A stretch of 12,880 nucleotides of DNA from JBHIBA01 sp046758845 (GCA_046758845.1 JBHIBA010000114.1:1-12880), one strand, 5' to 3'; positions 1 to 7,042 are shown, numbered from the stretch's first letter. Notes: generated by a model not told the origin, from the letters alone. Numbers and translations are program-made.

Positions 1-594
1 CGTCCAAGGGCGTGCGCCATCGATGCGGGCGGCCTCGTAAAGCTCGTCGGGGATGGTCTGAAGCCCCGCCAGGATGAGCAGGGCCGTGAAGGAAGAAGTC
101 TTCCACACGTCCGCCGCCATGATGGCCGCCCGGGCGCTCCAGGGCTCGGCCAGCCACGCCCGGTAGGACTCCGCGCCCTGGGCGAAGATCAGCAAATTCG
201 CCAGGCCGAATTGATCGTTGAAGATGAATCGCCACATCTGCGAAGCGACGACGGTCGGGACCGCCCAGGGGATGAGGACCGCCGCCCTCACCCACCCCCT
301 CCCTTTGAAGCTGCGATTCAGCGTCAAGGCCATGACGAGGCCCAGGGCCATCTCGCACAGGGTCGTCCCAAAGACGAACAGGAACGTGAAGCCCAGCGTC
401 TCTTGCGCCTCGGGGTCCGCCGCGAGCCGCCGATAGTTCTCCAGACCGACGAATGGCTCGCCCAGGGCCGGCAGGGTCAGCAAGATCCGGTGAAAGCTGA
501 GCCAGAAGGACTGGAGGACCGGAATCACCGCCAGCCCCAAGATGAAGACCGCAGCCGGGACGAGGAGCATCGTTCCGAATTTTCTGTCCGACAT
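1..594 (-). CDS. Sugar ABC transporter permease, MalF/UgpA type (partial, C-terminus beyond the window)
   Basis: This is an inner-membrane permease subunit of a CUT1-type carbohydrate importer. Translating the minus strand from ATG at 594 gives 198 residues open to the window edge. Hydrophobic segments lie at about residues 9-34, 68-92 and 104-129, and a further one precedes the cytoplasmic EAA loop. That loop reads EAARIDGA near residues 187-194, the contact site for the ATPase, and identifies the family. The gene starts 8 bp after the stop of the binding-protein gene, so the two are co-transcribed. A second, MalG-type permease is expected just outside the window (inference). The substrate cannot be read from the sequence; maltose/trehalose, glycerol-3-phosphate and other sugars are all used by this family. 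The assignment is secure and the coordinates are partial. Confidence 0.93.
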   Translation of the reverse strand, partial: MSDRKFGTMLLVPAAVFILGLAVIPVLQSFWLSFHRILLTLPALGEPFVGLENYRRLAADPEAQETLGFTFLFVFGTTLCEMALGLVMALTLNRSFKGRGWVRAAVLIPWAVPTVVASQMWRFIFNDQFGLANLLIFAQGAESYRAWLAEPWSARAAIMAADVWKTSSFTALLILAGLQTIPDELYEAARIDGARPWT

Positions 595-602
595 GGCCGC
601 CC

Positions 603-1922
603 TTACTCGCCCGATTTCCCCTTTTCTAGGGCCAGGATTCGATCGAGGTTTCTGCTGACCTCCGACGCCAGGCCGGGGATGTCGGAGGCCGGATCGCTGA
701 TGGCCGCGCTGAAGTAGGCCTGCAGCGCGTTCGTCACCTGGGGATAGAGCGGCGTGCGGGGCCTGGGGTAGGCCGTCAGGAAGATGTCAAAGAATTCCCG
801 GAAATGAGGATTGGCCTTCAGCACTTCGGCGTCCTGGTAGAGGGCCTTGCGGGTCGGGGCGCGACCGGCCTGCACCGCCAGGACCTTCTGCATTGCAGGA
901 CTGGTCACGAAGGAAACGAACTTCCAGGCGGCCTCGGGGTGCTTGGAGAACCGGCTGATGCCGACCTGCCAACCTCCGAGCGCCGACACGCTCTTGCCGC
1001 TCGGGAAGTGGGGCAACTTGGCCACCCCCACCTTCTCCGTGACCTTGGATTTTTCAGAGTCGTTCAGGATGGCCCAGGCGTAGGGCCAGTTGCGGTGAAA
1101 GACGGCGTTTCCTTGGGAGAACAGGGCCAGCGATTCAGGCTCTTGATAGGTCAACACGCCCCGGGGGGCGAGCTTCCCGATGACCCGGTCACGGACGAAC
1201 CGGACGGCCTCCACCGCCGGGGGCGCGTCCACGAGGGCGCGGTCCCCTACCGGAGAGAGGAAGGCCCCGCCGTTGCTTCGGACGAACTCCAGCATGTCGC
1301 AGATGAGGCCCTCGTATTGCTTGAACTGCCCCGAGTACCCCTGAAGCGCCGGCTGAGACGGGCGCTCAGCCCGGAGGATGGCCTCGGCCTGGCGTGCGAG
1401 CTCCTCCCAGGTCTCGGGCGGCTGAAAGCCGTGCTTTTCCAGGAGGTCTTTCCGGTAATAGAGCAACCCGCTGTCGATGAACAGGGGGACGCCGTAGAAC
1501 TTTCCCCGGAAGGTGTTGGCCAGAATGGGCCCCTTGAGGAACTTCCGGCGCTCGTCCTCGGGGAAGAAGTCGCCCAAAGGCCGGGCCCAGCCCGCCGCCG
1601 CGAACTCCGGCGGCCAGATGACGTCCATGAGGAAGACGTCCATGGCAGGGTCTTGGTTCTGCAGCTTCTGGGAGAGCAGGGCGTGAAACTGGGTGGAGGA
1701 GTGGGGGGCGAACTCCCGCAAAAGGCGAATTTCCGGGTGCGCCTCCTCGAAGGCGGAGAAAATCGTCTCCCAGGCCTCCGGGTTGTTGAACTTCCAGGCC
1801 ACGAACCGGAGTGTCGTCTTCCCCCCTTCCGGGGACTCGCCGCCGCAACCCGCCAAGGCGAAGGAGACCAGAACGACCCAGCCCAGAAACCACCGTAACG
1901 TCAGGGGAAATCGCTTGTTCAA
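603..1922 (-). CDS. Sugar-binding lipoprotein of the ABC importer (extracellular solute-binding protein family 1)
   Basis: This 439-residue protein captures the sugar outside the membrane and delivers it to the permease. It opens with a short positive stretch, a hydrophobic core and a lipobox LAGC, with the lipidated cysteine at residue 26 followed by GGES, as expected of a secreted lipoprotein. The mature part has family-1 features: TTLRFVAWKF near residues 36-45, a SGLLYYRKDLLEKHG segment, a GGWQVGISRFSKHPEAAWKF stretch and a C-terminal ALQAYFSAAISDP helix. The start codon is TTG at 1922, preceded by GGGAGGG with a 5-nt spacer. The gene lies 12 bp after the ATPase gene and 8 bp before the permease gene. 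Length is normal for the family. The ligand is unknown. Confidence 0.93.
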   Translation of the reverse strand: MNKRFPLTLRWFLGWVVLVSFALAGCGGESPEGGKTTLRFVAWKFNNPEAWETIFSAFEEAHPEIRLLREFAPHSSTQFHALLSQKLQNQDPAMDVFLMDVIWPPEFAAAGWARPLGDFFPEDERRKFLKGPILANTFRGKFYGVPLFIDSGLLYYRKDLLEKHGFQPPETWEELARQAEAILRAERPSQPALQGYSGQFKQYEGLICDMLEFVRSNGGAFLSPVGDRALVDAPPAVEAVRFVRDRVIGKLAPRGVLTYQEPESLALFSQGNAVFHRNWPYAWAILNDSEKSKVTEKVGVAKLPHFPSGKSVSALGGWQVGISRFSKHPEAAWKFVSFVTSPAMQKVLAVQAGRAPTRKALYQDAEVLKANPHFREFFDIFLTAYPRPRTPLYPQVTNALQAYFSAAISDPASDIPGLASEVSRNLDRILALEKGKSGE

Positions 1923-1934
1923 GGTTTCCCTCCC

Positions 1935-3074
1935 TTACTTCGGCATAGAGGATGCCGCTTCATACGAATCCTCGCTCAGGGAGATGGCCTCTTCGGTTTC
2001 CGGATCGAAAAGCCGGACGGACGCCGGGTCCAGTCGAAGCCCGACCTGCTGGCCGGTCTCCCAACTCTGAACCCCCTCCACCCTTGCAGTGATCTGATGC
2101 CTGCCCACCGCCACCTCCAAGTAGGTCTCGGCGCCGAGCCGTTCGACGACCTCGATTCTGCCGGAGAGAAGATCCGGCGTGGACTCGGCCGGTGCGGCCG
2201 TCAGGACCCGGATGCCCTCCGGACGGACGCCCAGAACGACCTGCCGGGCCTGCCCTCGGGCGGCTGAGTCCCGAACGCCGACGCGTAGGAGGCGCTTTCC
2301 TTCCACCGTCACCGTCGGTTTCGGCTCGCCCGGCTCCAGGCGGGCCTCGATGAAGTTCATGGGCGGACTGCCGATGAACCCCGCGATAAACCGGTTGGCG
2401 GGGTTTCGGTAGACGTCCATGGGGGGTCCTACCTGTTGCATGCGCCCTTCGTTCATGACGGCGATTCGCTGGCCCATCGTCATCGCCTCGACCTGGTCGT
2501 GGGTGACGTAAATGATGGTGGTGTCCAGGCGGCGGTGAAGTCTGACGAGCTCCGCCCTCATCTTCACCCGCAGCTTTGCGTCCAGGTTGCTGAGCGGTTC
2601 ATCGAAGAGGAACACGGACGGTTTGCGGACGATGGCGCGGCCCAGAGCGACCCGCTGCCGCTGCCCGCCGGAGAGCTGTCGGGGCTTGCGGTCCAGGAGA
2701 TCGCCGATTCCCAGGATCACGGTGGCGTCGAGGACTCTGCGCCGGATCTCCCCCTTAGGGACCTTTCGCTGCTCCAAGCCGAAGGCCATGTTCCGGTAGA
2801 CGTCCATGTGCGGGTAGAGGGCATAGTTCTGGAACACCATGGCGATGTCGCGCTTTTGGGCGGGGAGATGTTCGACCGGCGTTCCGCCGATGCGGATGCG
2901 GCCGGAGGTGGGTGTCTCTAACCCGGCGATCAGCCGGAGGACCGTCGTCTTGCCGCAGCCGGAGGGGCCCACCAGGATGAGGAATTCGCGGTCGGCCACC
3001 CGCAGGTCGAGCGAGTCCACCGCCACCGTGCGGTCAAAACGCTTCTCCAAGCCCTCAAGATATACCTCCGCCAA
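1935..3074 (-). CDS. Sugar ABC transporter ATP-binding protein, MalK/UgpC/MsmX type
   Basis: This is the cytoplasmic ATPase that powers the importer, 379 residues with the start chosen here. The nucleotide-binding domain shows Walker A GPSGCGKTT (residues 36-44), a Q-loop near VFQNYALYPH (80-89), signature LSGGQ (134-138), Walker B FLFDEP (155-160) and switch histidine H192. The C-terminal third, from about residue 240, is the regulatory OB-fold (TOBE-like) domain typical of MalK. I chose TTG at 3074 because GGAGG sits 6 nt upstream and the protein then begins AEVYLEGLEKRF, as family members do. A longer reading from 3179 adds 35 basic, unconserved residues. It is the first gene of the operon in this window. 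Confidence 0.95.
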   Translation of the reverse strand: MAEVYLEGLEKRFDRTVAVDSLDLRVADREFLILVGPSGCGKTTVLRLIAGLETPTSGRIRIGGTPVEHLPAQKRDIAMVFQNYALYPHMDVYRNMAFGLEQRKVPKGEIRRRVLDATVILGIGDLLDRKPRQLSGGQRQRVALGRAIVRKPSVFLFDEPLSNLDAKLRVKMRAELVRLHRRLDTTIIYVTHDQVEAMTMGQRIAVMNEGRMQQVGPPMDVYRNPANRFIAGFIGSPPMNFIEARLEPGEPKPTVTVEGKRLLRVGVRDSAARGQARQVVLGVRPEGIRVLTAAPAESTPDLLSGRIEVVERLGAETYLEVAVGRHQITARVEGVQSWETGQQVGLRLDPASVRLFDPETEEAISLSEDSYEAASSMPK

Positions 3075-3080
3075 TGCGGA

Positions 3081-3085
3081 CCTCC
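3081..3085 (-). promoter_or_regulatory. Shine-Dalgarno GGAGG that fixes the TTG start of the ATPase gene
   Basis: CCTCC on the plus strand reads GGAGG on the minus strand, 6 nt before TTG at 3074. It decides the start against the upstream in-frame codon at 3179, which has no comparable site. Confidence 0.7.
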
Positions 3086-3228
3086 TACGTCGGGAGCAAG
3101 AGCCGGGGGAGACGAAATTCGAAGGGTGAGGCCGCTCCCCCCTGCATCGCATTTTGTGGGTTTTGCCGGAACGGTTCAAGGAACGGCGTCGGGCCTGGGG
3201 GGGAAACCGGGGGAAGGGCTTCGCAAAG

Positions 3229-3238
3229 AAAACGTTTT
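3229..3238. promoter_or_regulatory. Candidate LacI-family operator upstream of the sugar ABC operon
   Basis: The perfect palindrome AAAACGTTTT lies about 155 bp before the ATPase start. LacI/GalR-family regulators of sugar genes typically recognise palindromes centred on CG with an AAACGTTT core, so a sugar-responsive operator is plausible. Symmetry does not extend beyond 10 bp and no convincing -35/-10 pair is visible beside it. The rest of the gap 3086-3278 holds no gene that I can see. Confidence 0.35.
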
Positions 3239-3280
3239 ATGACGATCAACATAGTACGGCGTCGCCGCGTCCCCTATATA

Positions 3281-3293
3281 CCCGGATTTCCCA
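3281..3293 (+). repeat. Left inverted repeat of the IS1380 element
   Basis: CCCGGATTTCCCA here matches the reverse complement of 4949-4961 (CCGGGATTCCCCA) at 11 of 13 positions. It marks the left end of the element within about 2 bp. Confidence 0.7.
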
Positions 3294-3386
3294 GATGAAT
3301 GATAATTTTCGGCTCCCGAAGGCCGTCTTTCTCCTGTAAAATCAATCCGTTGGCCTCCCCTAGCCATCTTCTGGCGGGGGGACCTA

Positions 3387-4718
3387 ATGGGTGAAGCCAA
3401 GAAGTGGCCTTTGAGGGTGCAATTTGACCGTCGGCTCAGGCTTGAGTTTCACGGAGCAAGAATCACATCGGACGCAGGGCTACTGGCCTGCCGGGAACTG
3501 GACGAGGCACTGGGCTTGACCGAGGCTGCAGGGAACTTGTTGCAAGAGACCCGAGGCGGCCGGAACGTGCAGCATCAACTGATGGCCTTGTTGCGGCAGT
3601 CGATCTATAGCCGCTTGGCGGGATACGAAGATACCAACGACGCCGAGCGGTTGGCCAAGAACCCCGCGATGCAGACGGTCGTCGGCCGCCGGGCCCTGGA
3701 GAAGCAGGCGGCCAGCACAAACACCCTGAGCCGGTTTGAGACCGAGGTTCTGGCCAGGAAGGAAAACCTCAAGGGGTTGGCTGAGCTGAACCGAGAGTGG
3801 GTAGGCCGGGCCATGAGCCGCACCCGTCACCAGCGAGTCATCCTGGACCTGAACAGCTCCGAAAGCCCCGTCCATGGGGAGCAGGAAGGAACGGCCTACA
3901 ACGGCCACTTCGGTTGCCTTTGCTATCACCCGCTGTTCTGCTTCAATCAGTTTGGGGACTGCGAGGGGGCGATGCTACGTCCGGGCAACGTGCACAGCGC
4001 CAAGGGTTGGCGGGAGTTCCTGGAACCCATCGCGGCCCGCTATGAGCAGGCAAGCGTGCGTCGTTACTTCCGGGCCGATGCCGCCTTTGCAAGCCCCGAG
4101 GTCTATGAGCAGCTGGAAGAGAGGGGTTTCCTTTACGCCATCCGGCTTCCGGCAAACGAGGTGCTCTACCAAAAGATTGATTTCCTGCTCACCCGCCCGG
4201 TGGGTCGCCCACCCAAGAGACCTATCGTCTTTTACCACGATTTCCAGTATCAGGCGGGAAGCTGGGCCCGTCCCCGGCCAGTGGTGGCTAAGGTGGAGTG
4301 GCACTTGGGAGAGCTTTTCCCTCGCGTCGGCTTCATCGTCACGAACCTCACCGCCCGTCCCGAGGGCGTCGTCCACTTTTACAACGGTCGGGGGACGGCG
4401 GAGCAGTGGATCAAGGAAGGCAAGTACGCGCTCAACTGGACGCGCCTTTCATGCCACCGGTTTGTGGCCAACCAGGTGCGGCTCCTTCTCTTCGTCCTGG
4501 CCTATAACCTGGGGAACCTTTTGCGAAGACTGGCCCTACCCAGGGAACTCAAGCACTGGTCTTTGCGCAGCCTTCAGGTGAAACTCATCAAAATGGGCGG
4601 CCGGATTGTGCGGCACGCCCGGCAGGTCATCTTCCAGCTGGCCGAGGTCGCGGTGTCCAGGGAGCTCTTCACCGACATCTTGGAGCGGATCAACCGATTG
4701 CGCCCGGCACCTGTCTGA
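3387..4718 (+). CDS. IS1380-family DDE transposase
   Basis: This 443-residue transposase catalyses excision and insertion of its own element. Recognisable family blocks are EFHGARITSDAGLL near the N-terminus, HGEQEGTAYNGHFGC after the first acidic motif, ALRPGNVHSA-like LRPGNVHSAKGW, YFRADAAF with D231, and YNGRGTAEQWIKEGK. The last matches the Y-(2)-R-(3)-E-(6)-K signature of IS4-related transposases, with Y332, R335, E339 and K346. The first acidic motif reads LDLNSSES (D154, N156). Relatives, as I recall them, have D-x-D-S/A-S/T here, so N156 replaces an aspartate and may impair catalysis. The reading frame is intact and of full length, so the copy is recent or was recently active. ATG at 3387 follows a GGGGGGACC stretch. 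Confidence 0.95.
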   Translation: MGEAKKWPLRVQFDRRLRLEFHGARITSDAGLLACRELDEALGLTEAAGNLLQETRGGRNVQHQLMALLRQSIYSRLAGYEDTNDAERLAKNPAMQTVVGRRALEKQAASTNTLSRFETEVLARKENLKGLAELNREWVGRAMSRTRHQRVILDLNSSESPVHGEQEGTAYNGHFGCLCYHPLFCFNQFGDCEGAMLRPGNVHSAKGWREFLEPIAARYEQASVRRYFRADAAFASPEVYEQLEERGFLYAIRLPANEVLYQKIDFLLTRPVGRPPKRPIVFYHDFQYQAGSWARPRPVVAKVEWHLGELFPRVGFIVTNLTARPEGVVHFYNGRGTAEQWIKEGKYALNWTRLSCHRFVANQVRLLLFVLAYNLGNLLRRLALPRELKHWSLRSLQVKLIKMGGRIVRHARQVIFQLAEVAVSRELFTDILERINRLRPAPV

Positions 4719-4948
4719 CGTTGCGCGGAAGCCATCCCCGGAGGCAACAGGCGCTTTTTGATCACGGGTTGCAGAACGGCCAAGGGGTGCCGAAGGGGGG
4801 GGCCGCTCTTTTGCCTCAATTTCGTGATGGTGGATGGCCATCAGCGCCGGTTCTAAGGGCCTCAAAAACCTCTTGACGGGGCCATTGGAGATGGGTTTAA
4901 TGCTTGCAAACGCAAAGGGAACCCGAAGACCATCGGTCGAAGTTGAAA

Positions 4949-4961
4949 TGGGGAATCCCGG
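4949..4961 (-). repeat. Right inverted repeat of the IS1380 element
   Basis: This is the inverted partner of 3281-3293 (11 of 13 identical). The sequence immediately outside it, from 4964 rightwards, is the DUF72 gene remnant on the minus strand. Confidence 0.7.
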
Positions 4962-4964
4962 ATT

Positions 4965-5144
4965 ATACCGCTGATCGCCCGCGTCCTTCTCCCAGCATTT
5001 CTCGGAGTTCCGTCCGTGAAAGCGGAGATAGGCCTGGTCGCTCTTCGCGGGGAGGGTTTGGCCGATGGAGGTCTTAAACTTGGGCTCGTCGATGTAGGCC
5101 CAGGCCACGCCCAGGGAGTCCAGAACATCTCTGACCTCGGCTTC
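4965..5144 (-). pseudogene. DUF72 (YecE-like) gene remnant, C-terminal-half portion
   Basis: Minus-strand translation gives EAEVRDVLDSLGVAWAYIDE, then PKFKTSIGQTLP, then a block with YLRFHGRN and EKDAGDQRY. The order (I/A)DEPKF...S...YLRFHGRN...W...RY is the hallmark of the second half of DUF72 proteins, which usually continue RYDYLYS. Here the frame runs into the IS1380 end directly after RY. On its upstream side it meets an in-frame TGA at 5147-5145. There is no start codon and only about 60 residues, so this is a broken gene. DUF72 proteins have a TIM-barrel-like fold and no firmly established reaction. The matching N-terminal-half remnant lies at 6896-7042, in the same orientation and correct order. 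Confidence 0.75.
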
Positions 5145-5151
5145 TCAGTGT
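5142..5151 (+). repeat. 10-bp direct repeat at the left junction of the DUF1326/DUF2182 segment
   Basis: TTCTCAGTGT here is repeated exactly at 6829-6838. This copy begins precisely where recognisable DUF72 coding sequence ends, so it may mark a recombination or insertion breakpoint. Ten bases can match by chance, so the call is tentative. Confidence 0.4.
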
Positions 5152-5310
5152 GCTGGCTTACTTCGCCATTCCTGGTGGGCATACCCTCTAGTCGCCGAAG
5201 TGTCCTTTGTGGTAATTTGCAACCATCAGTTCAGACATCCTGGAAGTGTCAACGATATAGAAGGGGTGAAGTGTTGGCGCGACCGGGAAAACCGGGCGAG
5301 GGAGACGGAA

Positions 5311-5913
5311 ATGGCCTACAAACTTGAAGGGCGTATGCTGGAGGTTTGCACTTGCAACGTGATTTGTCCTTGCTGGGTTGGAGGAGACCCTGACGGGGGT
5401 GTTTGCGACGGGCTAATGGCATGGCAGATGGACAAGGGGACGGTTGACGGTCTAGATGTCTCGGGGCTGACCCTGGCGGTCTTGGTCCACATTCCCGGAA
5501 ATGCCCTAAAAGGGAACTGGCGCGCCGTGATCTTTGTGGACCAGCGGGCTACGCCCGAGCAGCAGGAAGCGCTCTTGAACGTTTGGACCGGAAAACTTGG
5601 GGGACCGGTGGCGGACCTGGCCCAGTTGATCGGCGAGGTCGGCGCAGTCGAGCGGGCCGACATCGCCTTTGAAGTCCAAGAGGGGAAGGGAACGCTCCAG
5701 ATCGGACAATCCGTCCGAGCCGAAATGGCGCCTCTCCAGGGCGCGACGGGTCAGCCGACTACTCTGTTGGACCCCGTGATCCCAGTGATTCCTGGTTCGC
5801 CCGTTTACTTGGGTAGGGCTTCGAGTGTCCGGGCGAACGCTCCGAATCACGGATTCGATATCGACATCCAGGGTCACAGCGCGGCCCAGGGGAGTTTCCG
5901 CTTCGAGGGCTGA
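5311..5913 (+). CDS. DUF1326 family protein with N-terminal cysteine cluster
   Basis: This predicted 200-residue soluble protein has the DUF1326 family hallmark CTCNVICPCW near its N-terminus: cysteines 13, 15, 19, 21 and 32 lie within 20 residues. Such a cluster suggests metal binding or redox activity, but the family has no proven function. The start ATG at 5311 follows an AGGGAG sequence and gives MAYKLEGRMLEVCTC, close to the usual family start. A longer reading from 5200 adds 37 unconserved residues. The DUF2182 gene follows 82 bp downstream on the same strand; the two families commonly occur as neighbours, so they probably act together. The gene lies inside a segment that has replaced the middle of a DUF72 gene. 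The region 5152-5310 upstream shows no gene; a weak TATAGA at about 5260 is the only promoter hint. Confidence 0.88.
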   Translation: MAYKLEGRMLEVCTCNVICPCWVGGDPDGGVCDGLMAWQMDKGTVDGLDVSGLTLAVLVHIPGNALKGNWRAVIFVDQRATPEQQEALLNVWTGKLGGPVADLAQLIGEVGAVERADIAFEVQEGKGTLQIGQSVRAEMAPLQGATGQPTTLLDPVIPVIPGSPVYLGRASSVRANAPNHGFDIDIQGHSAAQGSFRFEG

Positions 5914-5995
5914 GGACGCCCCCGTTGTCACTGCGGGCGAATCCGCCGGAGGTGATACCGGGCAGCGGAGGTGTGAGGTGTAAGGAAGCACTCAG

Positions 5996-6784
5996 GTGAG
6001 GGCGGGGATCATGTGGCCTAGAGACCGAGACCAGAGGATCTTCGTCGCTACGACGGCCGGGCTCATCCTCTTTGCCTGGGTGGCGCTTTGGGTTTGGGGG
6101 CAATCTCCCTATGCCCGGTACCTCAATCATGAGGAAATCGGCGAAATCCGTCTTGGGGACGCTACCCTCGCGCTCCTTCTAGTCTACGTGGCGGGATGGA
6201 CGTTGATGACGGCGGCCATGATGCTGCCGACCAGCCTTCCCCTCCTGTCGATGTTCCAAAGGCTGACGAAGAGGCGCCCGGAGCGCAGACGTCTGGTCGG
6301 ACTGGTGGTCCTCGCCTACCTCGGCATATGGACCCTTTTCGGGATTCTTGCCTACCTCGCCGACTGGCTTCTCCACAGGGCCATCGAAGGGAGCGAGTGG
6401 CTCGCGGCCAACGCCTGGCTGGTAGGGGCCGGAATATTCCTCGTGGCTGGGATCTACCAATTCACCCCGCTCAAGTACGTGTGTCTGGACAAGTGCCGCT
6501 CGCCTTTGAGCTTCATCCTGCAACACTGGAGGGGCAGGGATACTCAGGCGGAGGCCTTCTGGCTGGGCGTCCGTCACGGGGTCTTCTGTGTCGGGTGCTG
6601 CTGGTCGTTGATGTTGCTGATGTTCGCCGTGGGGTCTGGAAACTTGGGATGGATGCTGGCCTTGGGGACAGTGATGGCCGCTGAGAAGAACTTCCCGTGG
6701 GGTCGCCGGTTGGCGGCACCCGTCGGCATCTTCTTAGTGTGGTGGGGCCTCCTCTTGACGCTGGTGGGCTATCAAAGTTCCTAA
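5996..6784 (+). CDS. DUF2182 family integral membrane protein (predicted metal-binding)
   Basis: This 262-residue membrane protein has hydrophobic segments at about residues 15-36, 58-80, 101-121, 141-157, 196-213, 215-230 and 241-260. Family landmarks are AAMMLPT (73-79), FTPLKYVCLDKCRSP (156-170, with C163 and C167), GVFCVGCCWSLM (195-206, with C198, C201 and C202) and EKNFPWG (230-236). Paired cysteines beside membrane helices support the family's description as metal-binding, but substrate and direction are unknown. The start is GTG at 5996 with AAGGA 9 nt upstream; ATG at 6011 is an alternative that removes five residues. It follows the DUF1326 gene and is probably co-transcribed with it. 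The gap 6785-6895 has a weak CATCTTT/AAAGATG hairpin near 6797-6820, which might end the transcript. Confidence 0.9.
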   Translation: MRAGIMWPRDRDQRIFVATTAGLILFAWVALWVWGQSPYARYLNHEEIGEIRLGDATLALLLVYVAGWTLMTAAMMLPTSLPLLSMFQRLTKRRPERRRLVGLVVLAYLGIWTLFGILAYLADWLLHRAIEGSEWLAANAWLVGAGIFLVAGIYQFTPLKYVCLDKCRSPLSFILQHWRGRDTQAEAFWLGVRHGVFCVGCCWSLMLLMFAVGSGNLGWMLALGTVMAAEKNFPWGRRLAAPVGIFLVWWGLLLTLVGYQSS

Positions 6785-6828
6785 AGGCTGGAGAGCATCT
6801 TTGTGAAGCTTTGAAAGATGTGGTTCTA

Positions 6829-6838
6829 TTCTCAGTGT
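6829..6838 (+). repeat. 10-bp direct repeat at the right junction of the DUF1326/DUF2182 segment
   Basis: This is an exact copy of TTCTCAGTGT at 5142-5151. Between it and the DUF72 remnant at 6896 lie 57 bp (6839-6895) that match nothing I recognise, although the self-similar GATCGACAG / ATCGACTTTTGATCGACAG pattern there resembles the repeated ends of some transposons. Confidence 0.35.
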
Positions 6839-6895
6839 CGAGGGTTAATCCTACGCCCACCTCGGGGCATCGACTTTTGATCGACAGGGGATACT

Positions 6896-7042
6896 GACCC
6901 CCAACTCCCCCGCCTCCATCAGGGGATCAAGTCCCTGCTTGAACCTGTCGTAGTCCTCTTGCCTGAGGCTGGGGTCTTTCCCCACCATTTCCTCGAACAC
7001 CTTGGGGTGGGTGAATTTCTGCCTATAAGCGAAATTTCCCAT
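6896..7042 (-). pseudogene. DUF72 (YecE-like) gene remnant, N-terminal-half portion
   Basis: Minus-strand translation from 7042 gives MGNFAYRQKFTHP, then KVFEEMVGKDPSLRQEDYD, then RFKQGLDPLMEAGELGV. The pattern K-x-x-TH...F...L.PL.EAG.LG is typical of the middle of the first half of DUF72 proteins, which normally continue into LLFQFPP. Here it breaks after GELGV at about 6896 into unrelated sequence that stops at 6851. The true N-terminus (about 60-80 residues) is missing. Together with 4965-5144 it forms two pieces of the same minus-strand gene in the right order, with roughly 90 residues missing between them and 1.75 kb of foreign sequence instead. This assignment is less certain than that of the other fragment. 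Confidence 0.55.

Larger units (their letters stand above)
3279..4963 (+). mobile_element. IS1380-family insertion sequence, about 1.68 kb
   Basis: The element consists of one transposase gene flanked by imperfect inverted repeats at 3281-3293 and 4949-4961. About 90-105 bp precede the transposase gene and about 230 bp follow it; I see no other gene in those margins. A 4-bp TATA occurs just outside both ends (3275-3278 and 4964-4967) if the repeats are taken as 15 bp, which would be a target duplication. The sites are AT-rich and low complexity, and the DUF72 reading frame does not resume on the left side, so the match may be chance. The element separates the ABC operon from the DUF72 remnant. 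The size fits the family. Confidence 0.85.

Noticed and set aside
804..1898. 364-residue plus-strand frame
   Set aside because: It is antisense to the binding-protein gene, has no family motifs and is explained by the GC-rich codon pattern of the real gene.
3075..3179. Longer start for the ABC ATPase gene at 3179
   Set aside because: The added residues are basic and unconserved, and TTG at 3074 has a well-spaced GGAGG.
4536..5108. 190-residue minus-strand frame as a full gene across the IS end
   Set aside because: Only the segment above 4965 is DUF72-like; below that it reads through the IS right end and antisense to the transposase.
5200..5310. Longer start for the DUF1326 gene at 5200
   Set aside because: The 37 extra residues do not resemble the family, while ATG at 5311 has a Shine-Dalgarno sequence and the expected N-terminus.
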